Of a stretch of DNA of 64,000 nucleotides, positions 1 through 9,795 are shown piece by piece (positions within the stretch are counted from its first letter, which is position 1; each line of letters begins with the position of its first letter). The DNA is from Phyto melanocephala (taxonomy: Eukaryota > Arthropoda > Insecta > Diptera > Rhinophoridae). The position numbers and the translations under genes were made by a program. A model generated the notes under the pieces. The model worked only from the letters and a program-made list of their open reading frames with translations. It made no database searches and was not told the origin of the DNA. The stretch is from the NCBI GenBank assembly GCA_941918925.1, contig OW799235.1, positions 32,663,201 to 32,727,200 of the forward strand, in the 5' to 3' direction.

Positions 1-896
1 TCGTTCACAACAAAAAGACATACCAACAAACTGACAAACCAAACTGTGCAACTAAACAGAAAAGTAGACAAAAATACAAACATGGCATTTACATTAAAAA
101 AATAAACAAATTAGTGTAAGCGTTGTAATATGAAAAGCCCCTTGAATATTTTGAAATAAAACTTTTAATAGTTCTTATTAGTCCTATAGCATTAAAAACA
201 TAATACACAAGGACCCAATAAAACCATCACTAAATCCATAACATTTCCATTGAAATAAACTTATGTATCCTTACATATTTTTCCTTGTAATAGTTAGCAA
301 ACATAGTTTGCTTTTTCATCTGCTTTTAAAAGACTTTTCCACCGGTCCAAACAGCATCCTTAAAACGACAATTTTTCCCCTTTTAGTAGCATTTCTGATA
401 TTTATTATTTTACTAAAATATTTGTAGGTGTAAATGTTTTAGAGAATTGAAAGTGTAAACACATGCATAGATCTCTAGTTAAATTTTCTGCACGTTCCTT
501 TTTGCAAAAGTAAAAAAAAAAGAAAAAACTACTTGACTTAAAAAGTAGTGAAATTTATGTGAGCAAAAGAAAGAAGTAATTCCATGTAAAGGACTAAATG
601 TAAAAAGTAAAAAAAAGGAAATTATCATTTTTCATATAATTTGCACTAAAAATGGAAAATATAAATGGTTATGTTGATGTATGTATGTAAGTATGGATGA
701 GAATAGGTACTGCTTTATAGCTGTAGGGGTTTCTTTCGAAATTATAGTCATTTTTATACTTGCAGCAACTTACAGCACACTGCATACATAAACATTTTTA
801 CATATTTACATATATGTATACGTAATATATACAGTAGCATGTGTGCTTTTATACTTAAGCACTTAAAAATATACACCAATAGAGTGACATACAAAA
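1..896. other. AT-rich stretch without recognised gene
   Basis: I see no credible coding region, RNA gene or terminal repeat here. The DNA is strongly AT-rich with short A and T runs and ATGTATGT-like microsatellite patches around 680-840. It looks like ordinary intergenic or intronic fly DNA. Confidence 0.5.
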
Positions 897-1094
897 ATGG
901 GCACAAACATTTATATTAGGAGAAATCACCCTTCGTTGCAAACAGATCATGCAAATGTTGCAGATCTTGCAAGTCTAGTATATACATATATTCTTAAGTT
1001 TGCAACAACACAAAAACCAAATACACCAAAATTACATTTCTCACACAAGCACTTATTTCCAATACTAAAAACAGTTGGAAAGCAACGTTTGCAA

Positions 1095-1131
<37 letters not shown>
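1095..1131. repeat. (TATC)n microsatellite
   Basis: About nine uninterrupted TATC units end a few bases before the 5' end of the Helitron at 1139. A reading frame across it (897-1151) ends in Ser-Ile-Tyr-Leu repeats and is a repeat artefact. Confidence 0.9.
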
Positions 1132-1132
<1 letters not shown>

Positions 1133-1138
1133 CTATCT

Positions 1139-2007
1139 TCTATATATATAAAAGTGAAACTCTGTGTGTGTGTGTGTGTGTGTGTTAGCTATAGACTCCG
1201 AAACTGTAAAACCGATCGGACTCAAACTTTAGCAAGTTGTTGTACACATACCAGGGAGTGTTTATGGGTGGAAAAAAGTGGGCGGGGCCACGCCCATAAA
1301 AATTAGTTATCAGTTTTAGCTACTTTCACTTGACCGATTTTTCTGAAACTTTGCATACATATCGAGCTGTCTTGACTAAATAATTTCGTGATAAGAAAAG
1401 TGGGCGGGGTCACGCCCTTAAAAAAGTTTTAATTTTGAGGTACTTGCACTGGACCGATTTTTCTGAAACTTTGCACACATATCGAGCTGTCATGACTAAA
1501 TAATTTCGTGATTAGAAAAGTGGGCAGGGCCACGCCCATAAAAAAGGTTATAATTTTGAGGTACTTGCACTAGACCGATTTTTCTGAAACTTTTCACACA
1601 TATCGAGCTGTCATGACTAAATAATTTCGTGATTAGAAAAGTGGGCAGTGCCACGCCCATAGAAAACAGGTCTCATTTTGAGGTACTTGTACTGGACCGA
1701 TTATTCTGAAACTTTGCACACATATTGAGCTGTTATGACTTTACAATTTCGTGATTAGAAAATTGGGCAGGGCCACGCCCATAAAAACAATTATAATTTT
1801 GAGGTACTTGCACTGGTCCGATTCTTCTGAAACTTTGCACACATATTCAGCTGTTATGACTTTACAATTTCTTGATTAGAAAAGTGGGCAATGCCAAGCC
1901 CATAAAAAAATTATAATATTTAGGTTTTTGCACTTGATATTCAATTAAAATTCAGAATGCATTTCAATTCATTAAAGAGCGTAGCAACGCGCGCCGGGTT
2001 TGGCTAG
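1139..2007 (+). mobile_element. Non-autonomous Helitron, copy 1
   Basis: The unit starts with TCTATATATATAAAAGTG and ends with GGGTTTGGCTAG just before a T, matching the TC...CTAG ends of Helitrons. A (TG)n run follows the 5' end at about 1163-1185. The body holds about six tandem units of roughly 110 bp, each with a GGGCGGGGCCACGCCC-type inverted motif and a TTTCTGAAACTTTGCACAC core. There is no Rep/helicase coding capacity, so it would depend on enzymes supplied elsewhere. The 3' end is preceded by a GC-rich CGCGCGCC block, where Helitrons usually carry a hairpin. Three more copies lie in this window. The base before the 5' TC is T rather than the canonical A, perhaps because the adjacent microsatellite has changed. 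Confidence 0.8.
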
Positions 2008-2384
2008 TAATATATAAAAAACTTGCAAGATCTGCAACATTTGTATCATGTTTGCAACGAAGGGTGATTTCCGCTATTATTTTATCATATTTCATTTACA
2101 ATACATGGAATTTATCGATCATTTTCTACAAAAATAAAAACTAAACAAAATATTTCAGAATAAATTAATATTAGTTAAAACAGACACACACATGACACGG
2201 CGTTAATGACATTCAGGAATTTACTGTTCGCTATCTATAGCCTTGATAGTCTTATCAAAATAAAAAATTTAATACAACTATGCATTTAATACTGCCAGCC
2301 AAAGGTTGGATATGGAAGGCATAATAAAAATTAATTAAGAATATGAGAAAATAAAAACATGAACAAATTTCATTTTATAAGAAA

Positions 2385-3195
2385 CTAGCCAAACCCGGCG
2401 CGCGTCGCTACGCCCCTTAATGAATCGAAATGCATTCTGAAATTTAATTGAATATCAAGTGCAAAAACCTAAAAATTATAATTTTTTTATGGGCGTGGCA
2501 TTGCCCACTTTTCTAGTCACGAAATTGTAAAGTCAAAACAGCTCAATATGTGTGCAAAGTTTCAGAAGAATCGGACCAGTGCAAGTACCTCAAAATTAAA
2601 ATTGTTTTGATGGGCGTGGCCCTGCCCGCTTTTCTAATCACGAAATTGTAAAGTCATAACAGCTCAATATGTGTGCAAAGTTTCAGAATAATCGGTCAAG
2701 TGCAAGTACCTCAAAATGATACCTTTTTTTTATAGGCGTGGCACTGCCCACTTTTCTAATCACGAAATTATTTAGTCATGACAGCTCAATATGTGTGCAA
2801 AGTTTCAGAAAAATCGGTCTGGTGCAAGTACCTCAAAATTGTAGCCTTTTTTATGGGCGTGGCCCCGCCCACTTTTTTAATCACAAAATTATAAAGTTAC
2901 GACAGCTTAATATGTGTGCAAAGTTTCAGAAAAATCGGTCCAGTGCAAGTATCTCAAAACTAAAACTTTTTTAGGGGCGTGGCCCCGCCCACTTTTTTTA
3001 TCACGAAATTATTTAGTCATGACAGCTCGATATGTGTGCAAAGTTTCAGAAAAATCGGTCAAGTGCAAGTAGCTAAAACTGATAACTAATTTTTTATGGG
3101 CCCACTTTTTTTCATCCATAAACACTTCCCGGTATGTGTACAACAACTTGCCAAAGTTTGAGCCCGATCGGTTTTGCAGTTTCAGAGTCTATAGC

Positions 3196-3236
<41 letters not shown>

Positions 3237-3256
3237 TTCACTTTTATATATATAGA
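2385..3256 (-). mobile_element. Non-autonomous Helitron, copy 2
   Basis: This reverse-orientation copy has CTAG at 2385-2388 and the 5' TCTATATATATAAAAGTG end at 3256 read on the minus strand. It is flanked by A on the left and T on the right, the canonical A/T target. The body has the same ~110-bp tandem units as copy 1 and an (AC)n run at 3199-3231. Length is 872 bp against 869 bp for copy 1, and the two lie in inverted orientation 377 bp apart. ORFs here (2738-2974, 3182-3379) are read-through of the repeats. Confidence 0.82.
3199..3231. repeat. (AC)n microsatellite within Helitron copy 2
   Basis: A run of about 16 AC dinucleotides sits just inside the Helitron 5' end. The equivalent position in copy 1 carries (TG)n, so the run is part of the element. 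Confidence 0.9.
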
Positions 3257-3551
3257 TAAAGAAATATGTAGAAATAAAATGTTATGCCTCCCATTTTCTA
3301 ATTTTATTAAATTGTAACACAAATAACAGTTACAAATTACATAAGTATGAGTATACCGATAAAGAGGGCTGGGACTCAATTCCCTTTCTGTAAAACTGTG
3401 AAATGAAAACTTTCTGTACAGAAAAACTTATGGTGGCACCATATGATATGACACACAAAATATGTTCATGTCACGAGAATTAAGCCCCTAATGATGAAAT
3501 CGTAGCTTGTTTCTAATATGCATTCCACTCCACTAATATTGCAACAAATTA
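3257..3551. other. Spacer with possible LINE 3'-end scrap
   Basis: No gene is seen. The stretch about 3489-3541 (AATGATGAAATCGTAGC followed by a GCATTCCACTC motif) resembles 50753-50812, where an intact GAAACC/GGTTTC hairpin is present. Such hairpins occur near the 3' ends of some LINEs. The assignment is weak. Confidence 0.3.
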
Positions 3552-3553
3552 TA

Positions 3554-4034
3554 AAGGGTCCGCCATCTAACTTTTTTTCAACTAGAGCTTATTTCGTGAA
3601 TGGTAAGACTTAGCTCATGTCTGATTTGACAAGTAATTAGTTAGTTTGGCCGATTTTGCCAAAAAAATCATCTTTTCAGATGAAGCTCATTTTAATCTTG
3701 ACGGGTATGTAAACAAGCAAAATTGTAGCATTTGGGGCACAGAAAACCCGCACGCATACATTGAAAAGCCGATACACCCAAAACGAGTAACTGTTTGGTG
3801 CGGATTTTGGTCCAGAGGCATAATTGGGCCATATTTCCTCGAAAATGATCAATGAGCGGACATAGTCAAGGGCAATCGTTATCGGGCCATGTTGAACGAA
3901 TTTTTGTTCACAAAAATTGAAGAGGAGGATATTGCCAACATTTGGTTTTAACAGGACGGCGCTACGTGCCACACAGCCGAAGCTACACTTTTTTTATAGC
4001 ATTTTCAAAAAAAAAGTAATTTGGCGGACCCTTT
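3554..4034 (+). mobile_element. Internally deleted DD41D-type mariner element
   Basis: The left end AAGGGTCCGCCA next to a TA (3552-3553) is repeated inverted at about 4021-4034, again followed by TA. The ~13-bp terminal match and TA target agree with Tc1/mariner insertion. Between the ends is only the middle of a transposase (see 3646-3998), so the 5' DNA-binding part and the 3' third are missing. The element is about 480 bp, against the 1.2-1.3 kb usual for full mariners. Confidence 0.75.
3646..3998 (+). pseudogene. DD41D-type mariner transposase fragment, broken
   Basis: The reading frame contains FSDEAHFNLDGYVNKQNC, IHPKRVTVWCGFW and GIIGPYF, the block holding the first catalytic Asp of this mariner group. 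It then continues in the same frame, through a TGA (codon after NDQ) and a TAA in place of a Gln codon, to QDGATCHTAEAT, which holds the second catalytic Asp. The third Asp region and the N-terminal helix-turn-helix domains are absent. Two in-frame stops and both missing ends make it non-functional. The relative with an open frame is at 60272-61030. The catalytic role (cut-and-paste transposition in the nucleus) is family knowledge; this copy cannot perform it. Confidence 0.85.
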
Positions 4035-4199
4035 TATATTCTTAAATGTTTTATTTTTTTAATTTAATTTAAAAATGTCTAAGAAAGTTTTATATTAAGA
4101 AAATGAACTTAGGACGGAATAAATGACGTAACCTAGATTTCGTATTAAATATTATACGTTTTTAGCTTTATTATCTCCGACGTCATCTTTATTTTAAAT

Positions 4200-5272
4200 T
4201 TTTTTGTATAGTTAGTTGTATTCTACTTGATACCCATATTGAGGTAGTTGAGAAAAAAAATTATGCACCATTTTATAGAACGCCATCTTGAATTTTTAAC
4301 TTAAAGTAGGCGTGGTAAAAAAAGCATCATATTAATCATATCAAAGACTTAGTTATGTTATGTGAAAATTTCACAAAGATCGGTTCAGCAGTCTGGCCTA
4401 CCTGAGGGGGCGTGAAAAAAGGCGTGTGGTTGAGGGGTATGAAAAATAGATGTTGACCGATTCTCAGACCTATACGATATGCACACAAAACTTCATAAAA
4501 ATCGGTGGAGCTATTTCGGAGGAGCTTAGTCACAAACACCACGACACGAGAACAAGCCCTTCTGTTTGATACTAATACTAATGGGATTGAAGTGGGTACA
4601 TATTTTATGACTAGATTTGACCCATATATAACTTTATCTTATGCCATTTTGTAATAGCGGTCATCATAGATTTAAAATTTTTCATATAGTATATATATTT
4701 TGGTAGCCAAGCTCTTTTTTCGTTAACCAGAAGTTGTTTCGATGTATGGAGTTAAAGAAATCGTTCGTGTATACATTTTTGAAAAAAAAAAACAGAAATA
4801 CTTGTATTTTTGTGCCTATATCTCAGTTAGTTTCCTACCGAATTAACATTTTTTCTTAGTAATGCATTTTAAGACCACAGCTTATATTTTGGTGTCTTTA
4901 GCATGTCTAAAAAATAATTAGGAGCTTTGGAAACTTAATATGTATATTCAAAAATATATATGATAAAAAAATTATAGTTATAGGCTAAATAACTTTGCCG
5001 CTTAATGACCGATATGTACAGAATTGTTTACGAATAGGGTTAGAGGCATATCATATCTACAAATAGTAGCTAGCATGTCTATGAATTATCCTACGGCTGA
5101 AAAACTTCAGGATATGGAAGAAAAACAGAGAGTTTTTATTTTGCTCATATCTCAAACAGGTATGGGGCGATTATGCTGGATTTTAATAACAATTTATTCC
5201 CAGATATTTACAAAATAATGATATAATACACAGATCTGTGCTATATATGGGTGCTTCTAGAAGTTGATTTAA
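4200..5272 (-). mobile_element. DINE-III element, degenerate and truncated
   Basis: The order of motifs (ACTTGATACCCATATTG, GCCATCTTG, CAAGCCCTTCTGTTTGATAC, a TATATCTCAGTTAGTTT block near 4820 and GGTGCTTCTAGAAGTTGATT near 5250) is shared with the DINE-III copies at 26333, 44450 and 53810. Neither the 3' hairpin end nor the 5' CGGACAGACGG end is present, so both termini are lost. The right side stops where another DINE copy begins at 5275. ORFs in it have no family resemblance. Confidence 0.55.
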
Positions 5273-5274
5273 AA

Positions 5275-5600
5275 CAAGTAACAGTTCTATATTCGGCCGT
5301 GTCGAATCTTATATAACCTTCACAACGTGTAGTCATGCAATAACAATTGTTTGTATCACCATTCATCTCTTTAATTTGAAATACATACATATAAAAACAT
5401 ACATACATATATAAAACATTATAAATTTAATTTACGTATGTTTGAATGTTTTCAAAAAAAAAAAATTACAAATAAAAACAAAATCAATATGTATTAAAAA
5501 CAAAAAAAAAAACAGTAAAAAATACAAAAAAAAAATAAAAAATTTTTTTTTTTAATAAAAAAAAATATAAAAATATAAATAATATATAAAATAAAGAAAT
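5275..5600 (-). mobile_element. DINE-II 3' portion with A-rich tract
   Basis: On the minus strand the piece ends ...ATTCGGC/GCCGAAT-like hairpin, then CTGTTACTTG, the DINE/Helentron 3' signature. The adjoining CTTCACAACGTGTAGTCATG block is diagnostic of DINE-II (copies at 16228, 19739, 23270). It runs into a low-complexity A-rich tract (5450-5600) and then stops, so the 5' two thirds are missing. Confidence 0.65.
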
Positions 5601-5610
5601 AAAATAAAAA

Positions 5611-5905
5611 CAAGTAACAGTGCTATATTCGGCCGTGCCGAATCTTCAATAGCGATTCATTCCCGGATATTTCCAAGAGATTGATACCATATACAGATCT
5701 GAAGAACATATAGTTGCTTCTAAAAGTTGATTTTAACCAACACACGGACAGACGGACAGGACTTAGTCGACTCCTCTATTCATAAGCTTTCAGAAAATAT
5801 ATACTTTATGGAGTCAAAAATGAAGATTGTAGAAATTGCAAACGGAATGACAAAGCTATATATACCATTGTGCACCACAGGTGAAGGGTATAAAAACACA
5901 CAAGC
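5611..5905 (-). mobile_element. Short DINE copy, internally deleted
   Basis: A 3' end (CAAGTAACAG plus the hairpin CGGCCGTGCCG on the plus strand) is joined directly to the 5' block with ACACGGACAGACGGACAGG, CATAAGCTTTCAGAAAATAT and GTGAAGGGTATAAAA. Only about 295 bp remain of an element usually near 0.9-1.8 kb, so most of the body is deleted. Both ends are recognisable. Confidence 0.7.
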
Positions 5906-6376
5906 AGAACGAGATATCTCAATCAAGCGTCCTCTGCTGAAAGCGAACTAAAGTTGGTAATTCCCCGTGCTAGTAAAAGGGGTTATATTCGAAAATATTT
6001 TTACAGTGAAATTTACAAAGTTGTGTTTTATAAAGTTTGTCTTTGTTGTAGGGATGTTGTCACTTGATATGAATTTGCCTTGCTACACACCATAAATTTA
6101 TTGATAATTTTCATACGCAAAGCCAAAAATTTTATTTTATTTTTTTGAGAACCATTAACAATTTCTTCTATATCAAATTGAACGAAAACATTTAAAATTT
6201 TTTTTTAACAAATTAGTCATATGCTTTTCATAATTATGATATGAATTAACCAAAAATTTAATATGATCAAATCTGTTCCCTTAAGTGTGAAAGAAATGCA
6301 AAACATAAAAAATGCTTTTGTCAAAAGTTGTGAATAAATAAACTCTCTTATTCATTAAATTTATTAAAGGCAAACT
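5906..6376. other. AT-rich stretch without recognised gene
   Basis: I see no coding region, RNA gene or terminal repeat in this interval. Confidence 0.45.
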
Positions 6377-6824
6377 GCCGTATTCATAAAAAATATTTTA
6401 GGTTTATTGAAGGCTTATTTGACAAATTTCTCTACAACATCTGTCAAATAAGCTGTAACGGCAAAAGTCAGTCCATTCGTTTTTGCCAACACCCAACCGT
6501 GTTGGGACTTCTTTGAAATATATTATTTTTATTGTTTATTGAATTATTACTTATTATTTTATTATTATAATCAATAATATTGAATTGTTTATTTATACTT
6601 ATAAAATGAAATTATATGCTAAATGGATTTAAAATCAATTAATTTAAGAATATTAATTTAAATTCAAACCTAACGGCAGGCCTACTGGTAGCGCCCCTAC
6701 ATCTCGATTATAGATACACACTAATTCAATTAACAAACACTTCCTCAAGCACAGCTGATTGTGTTTCTTAACAACACACAACCAGACAGTGTGTGTGAAT
6801 GAGTGTATGTACCCAAGCAAAGGG

Positions 6825-6859
6825 TATAAAAGCACGATCATTGTGAAGAAAAAGTCAGT
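6825..6859 (+). promoter_or_regulatory. TATA box and initiator of LTR-like unit
   Basis: GGTATAAAAGC places TATAAA at 6825-6830. The arthropod initiator TCAGT follows at 6855-6859, with its A (candidate +1) at 6857, 32 bases downstream of the first T of the TATA box. That is correct RNA polymerase II core-promoter geometry. Confidence 0.6.
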
Positions 6860-6899
6860 CAGCGAGCAGGCTGCCTAAAGGTAAGACATTATTTGTTGT

Positions 6900-7274
6900 G
6901 GAGTTGCTAACTCCCCAGATAAACTCTTATTGTCTAGGTATTGCAGTAGTTCGAGGGTATTTGTCGTGGAGTTGCTAACTCCCCAAAGCTTTCGCACTAC
7001 AAGCTCTTAGGACATAGTAAGAGGGTGGTAAGAAGTGGTTTGTCGTGGAGTTGCTAACTCCCTCAAAGAACTTCTCACTACCAGCTCTTAGGCAGGAGGA
7101 AGACTGGCGCGGAGTTGCTAACTCCCCAAGTAGCCTCCTGACCAACGATCACCTGGCGTAAGGATATAGTGAACTGAGAAGCCCCGGCCGAGTAGTTGAG
7201 AACTTCCGCGGAAAGCCCTCAATCACTTATCCAGTGACGGGGTGGAAGAGAAGTGGCGAGGAGTTGCTAATTCC
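6900..7274 (+). repeat. Five copies of a 15-base hairpin
   Basis: GGAGTTGCTAACTCC occurs at 6900-6914, 6968-6982, 7047-7061 and 7111-7125, and with one change (AATTCC) at 7260-7274. Each folds into a GGAGTT/AACTCC stem with a GCT loop. Steps are 68, 79, 64 and 149 bases. The intervening DNA also repeats in part (a CAAGCTCTTAGG/CCAGCTCTTAGG motif at about 7009 and 7081). All lie downstream of the predicted start site, so they would be present in the RNA. Confidence 0.85.
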
Positions 7275-7408
7275 CCACGTAACTTCCTCCCTCACGCCTT
7301 TTTGGTGGAATAACGAGCTATTGTCTGCATATCTGATAGTACGTGGTAGTGTGCGCGTGGCGTTACCATTACGTCAAACCGGCCGGTGTAAATTAGGCTA
7401 GTGAGAGA

Positions 7409-7414
7409 AATAAA
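7409..7414 (+). terminator. Poly(A) signal AATAAA in LTR-like unit
   Basis: AATAAA lies about 550 bases downstream of the predicted start site and before the unit's 3' end, as expected at an R/U5 border. Confidence 0.45.
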
Positions 7415-7579
7415 GAAAATTTTAACGTTAAGCGAATAACCGAAATCACGATTTTATTTTATCCCGTTTTACAAATTTTTGTACGACCCTGGACACCGGT
7501 GAGACTATCCCAGCAACCAGCGGTAAACGTGTCGTTACAAAGCCTTTGATAAACCCAAAATATTTTTTATGAATACGGC

Positions 7580-8735
7580 CCAAAGAGTATAAAAAACTGA
7601 TTTTGTATAAAAATTTGATTACAAGATTGTGTTGTTTTATAAATAAGGCCGAAAGAATTTACAAAATATTTACTTTTAATATCAACCAAAACTTAAATCA
7701 CGGAGCTTTATTTGCTTTTCATACTGTATGGTTTACGTACATATTAATATTTAGAACATACTTCACAAATTTCTTCGCCATTAAATTTACATGCATCTCT
7801 CTGCATAACTAGTGTTTAAGCACAAGTTTAGCTTGCAGTAATGACAACGTTTGTTATATTTTGTCTGAAGAAGAAAATCCTTCTTAAAAAAAACATCTAA
7901 ACAAATGCAACAGCACACATAGATAATTTAAAATATTTTTTCCGGCAATTTAAAGGAAATAATTACTGCAAAATTCTTAAAGCAAACGTTAATGCAAAAA
8001 AAAAAATCGTTCCTATGACGAACTAGCATATTTGTGACAGTGGGAGTTTAAGGTTTAATTCCCGCTGGAGATATTGTTCTGCTACACTGCAACAGGCAAC
8101 TGGTCATCGTTACTTCAAATTAATTAAATCAGAGAAATTTAAAGCTGTGTTTACATTAACCACTATTTTTGGTAAGTATTTATTTAATTTTAGAAGATAT
8201 TTCTTTTGCCAAATGTAGTCAAAACTATAAAATAATGAATTGATATTGCAACTTGTTTAAATTTTGAAACATTGGAACTTAATAAACATATGCTTCTTAT
8301 GGAATATAATAATATGTTTTAGTGGTTGCGTTTAGATTGTCAAATATTTACCTAGTGTGAACATACCTCTAGGAATTTACTGATAATATTTGTTTAATAT
8401 TCAAGTGCCTTTAAAAAATAAGAGTACTGTGATGTCATAACATGAAACTTTTAGCCCTTGACTTTCTATTTACCTCTATACATTTACTTAATAATTTAAA
8501 TTTAGTAGTTTTTAGTCCCCTTACATCACCTTCAATCTCACTTAAGATGAAGACTTCCTAATATAAAGTATCTTTATATTATTTTTCAAACTAAACCCAA
8601 ATTAATTCATAAATTACCGCTTATTGTACAATTGTGTATTCATAAACGTAAAATGCCATAATAACGGGGAAATATACATTTTGGGTAGCCCATAACATAT
8701 TCAATCTCAACTTAGAAAATACAAAAAGAGCCTGA
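7580..8735. other. AT-rich stretch without recognised gene
   Basis: An ORF at 7603-7812 is AT-driven and shows no family resemblance. GGTTTAATTCCCGC near 8053 weakly resembles a tRNA B box, but no A box or folded tRNA is present. Nothing else is recognised. Confidence 0.4.
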
Positions 8736-8844
8736 CAAGTAAGATCGCTATATTCGGCTGTGCCTAATCTTATATACCAATAATTAAAGTATAGTTATAC
8801 AAAACAAAATTTCTTAATTCTATCTCTTATTTACGCTTGCTTTT

Positions 8845-9080
8845 CTAGCCGCTAGTGCAGGACATCCTCAGAGAAGGTTTAAAACCGATTCCTCCTTCTC
8901 TATTTCCATACAGCTGCGACAATAGTCGTTCGAGGGAAGTCCGAGTCGACTTGCATGTTTGCCTAACATTCAGTGACCCGTTAATAACACCAGCAACCTC
9001 GATATGTCCCTCCGACTTCGACTAGTAAGTTGCAATATACGCCGTACATCAAAAGAGGGCCACGTAACCCGTGCCAAAGG
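8845..9080 (-). pseudogene. LINE ORF2 C-terminal fragment
   Basis: This is a reverse-strand copy of the segment that encodes the zinc-knuckle-like C-terminus in the LINE at 62488-63063. Shared stretches include CTCGATATGTCCCTCCGACT and GTCGACTTGCATGTTTGCCTAACAT. The copy has many substitutions and no open frame of useful length. In the intact relative this region follows the RNase H domain and carries a CRSC...H...C pattern. Confidence 0.75.
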
Positions 9081-9239
9081 CAAACTAAGAAGTTTTTTAC
9101 GACATGTCATTATGTATAGACATTTTGTATGTGATCATGAGCATGGGGCTAACAGTCAAAAGGCGAAAACTTCATAAAATAAATATAACAACTACAACAA
9201 AAACACATAAAGTTTGTACTATCAACTACATACAAACAT

Positions 9240-9401
9240 AAACCAGACTCTCTTCAAGCTTTACAAGTCAATATTGAACGTGCCAGTCATGACATACGAC
9301 TTGATTTAGTGGAAAAAGTGCTCGAAAATTTGGTTCACCGAATTTGTTCCTGCAGAAGAGGTCGTGGAGGTTATTTGAATGACGTTTTACTAAGTATTTA
9401 A
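9240..9401 (+). pseudogene. DD41D-type mariner transposase C-terminus
   Basis: A 53-codon frame ending in TAA reads PDSLQALQVNIER, HDIRLDLVEKVLENLVHRI and RRGRGGYLNDVLL. This matches the C-terminal pattern of the mariner group also seen at 60272-61030 (ALEASIVRVIRDIRP, then RSRGGH-like). No upstream catalytic part is present in the adjoining DNA, so only the last 53 residues of about 340 survive. Confidence 0.7.
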
Positions 9402-9600
9402 TTGTATTGCCAAAAAACCCGGAGTCCCAAAAAATCCCAGGATACCGAGACTTAAAATTTTAAAATTACGAATCCCGGGAATCAAAAAATTAGTCCCGTA
9501 TGGCATCCCTAGTAAGTATTTATCAGCGATCGCTTGCTTTTTTTGTTGCAATCTCAATAAAAGTTTGATATTTTTGATTTTCAATACTAAAATTTTCGAA
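9402..9600. repeat. TCCC/GGGA-rich degenerate repeat
   Basis: Between 9417 and 9512 the motif TCCC recurs at irregular steps (GGAGTCCC, AATCCCAGGATACC, AATCCCGGGAATC, AGTCCCGTATGGCATCCC). Its origin is not recognised. Confidence 0.3.
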
Positions 9601-9795
9601 TTTCTTATAAACTGATATTAAACACGAGTCCATGGGATATATGGTGCTTCAAAATTTCATTTCAACGCTTATACGGACATAAAGACTGATGGACGTAGTA
9701 AAATCGACTTCTTTATCTATAAAGTTTTATAATATATATAATTTATGGGTCGTAAACAAATACTGTAGAAATTACAAATGAAACTTATATTTACC

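Larger units (their letters stand above)
922..2071. mobile_element. Inverted-repeat element interrupted by a Helitron
   Basis: The arm at 922-973 (beginning GAAATCACCCTTCGTTGCAA) returns as a reverse complement at 2022-2071, over about 50 bases with a few differences. The Helitron at 1139-2007 and a TATC microsatellite lie between the arms, so removing them leaves an element of roughly 230-280 bp. This fits a MITE or foldback element that later received the Helitron. No target-site duplication is clear outside the arms. Alternatively the arms are two independent inverted copies of a short repeat. Confidence 0.55.
6500..7539 (+). mobile_element. LTR-like unit, probably solo LTR
   Basis: The unit begins TGTTGGGACTTC and ends CGTTACA, so it has TG...CA termini. 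Its start resembles BEL/Pao-type LTRs. Inside, in order, are a TATA box (6825), an arthropod initiator TCAGT (6855), five copies of a 15-base hairpin (6900-7274) and AATAAA (7409). That is the U3-R-U5 order expected of an LTR, making U3 about 356 bp. Base composition is clearly more GC-rich than the surroundings. Against a simple solo LTR, the 5 bases on each side (AACCG, AAGCC) do not match, so no target-site duplication is visible. It could also be an untranslated leader of another element. Confidence 0.5.
6377..7579. mobile_element. TIR element (GCCGTATTC type) interrupted by LTR-like unit
   Basis: GCCGTATTCATAAAAAATAT begins a 40-base arm at 6377-6416, repeated inverted at 7540-7579 with few differences. 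Without the inserted 6500-7539 unit the element would be about 160 bp, a MITE size. A second, partial copy lies at 35799-35876 and also shares the internal ACAACATCTGTCA motif, which shows that the sequence is dispersed. No transposase is encoded. No target-site duplication was made out at the outer ends. Confidence 0.6.
8736..9795 (-). mobile_element. DINE remnant split by LINE and mariner fragments
   Basis: The DINE 3' end (CAAGTAAGATCGCTATATTC, hairpin CGGCTGTGCC) is at 8736-8790. A degraded 5' half with ATACGGACATAAAGACTGATGG, AATTTATGGGTCG and TAGAAATTACAAATG is at about 9600-9795. Between them are a LINE piece (8845-9080) and a transposase C-terminus (9240-9401). The two DINE ends have the same orientation and may be one interrupted element, but this is an inference. 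Confidence 0.5.

Noticed and set aside
1300..1930. Regular repeats at first suggesting a CRISPR-like array
   Set aside because: Units are contiguous ~110-bp tandem repeats without unique spacers, inside a Helitron in a eukaryotic sequence.
8040..8100. GGTTTAATTCCCGC, resembling a tRNA B box
   Set aside because: No A box at the right distance and no cloverleaf can be drawn.
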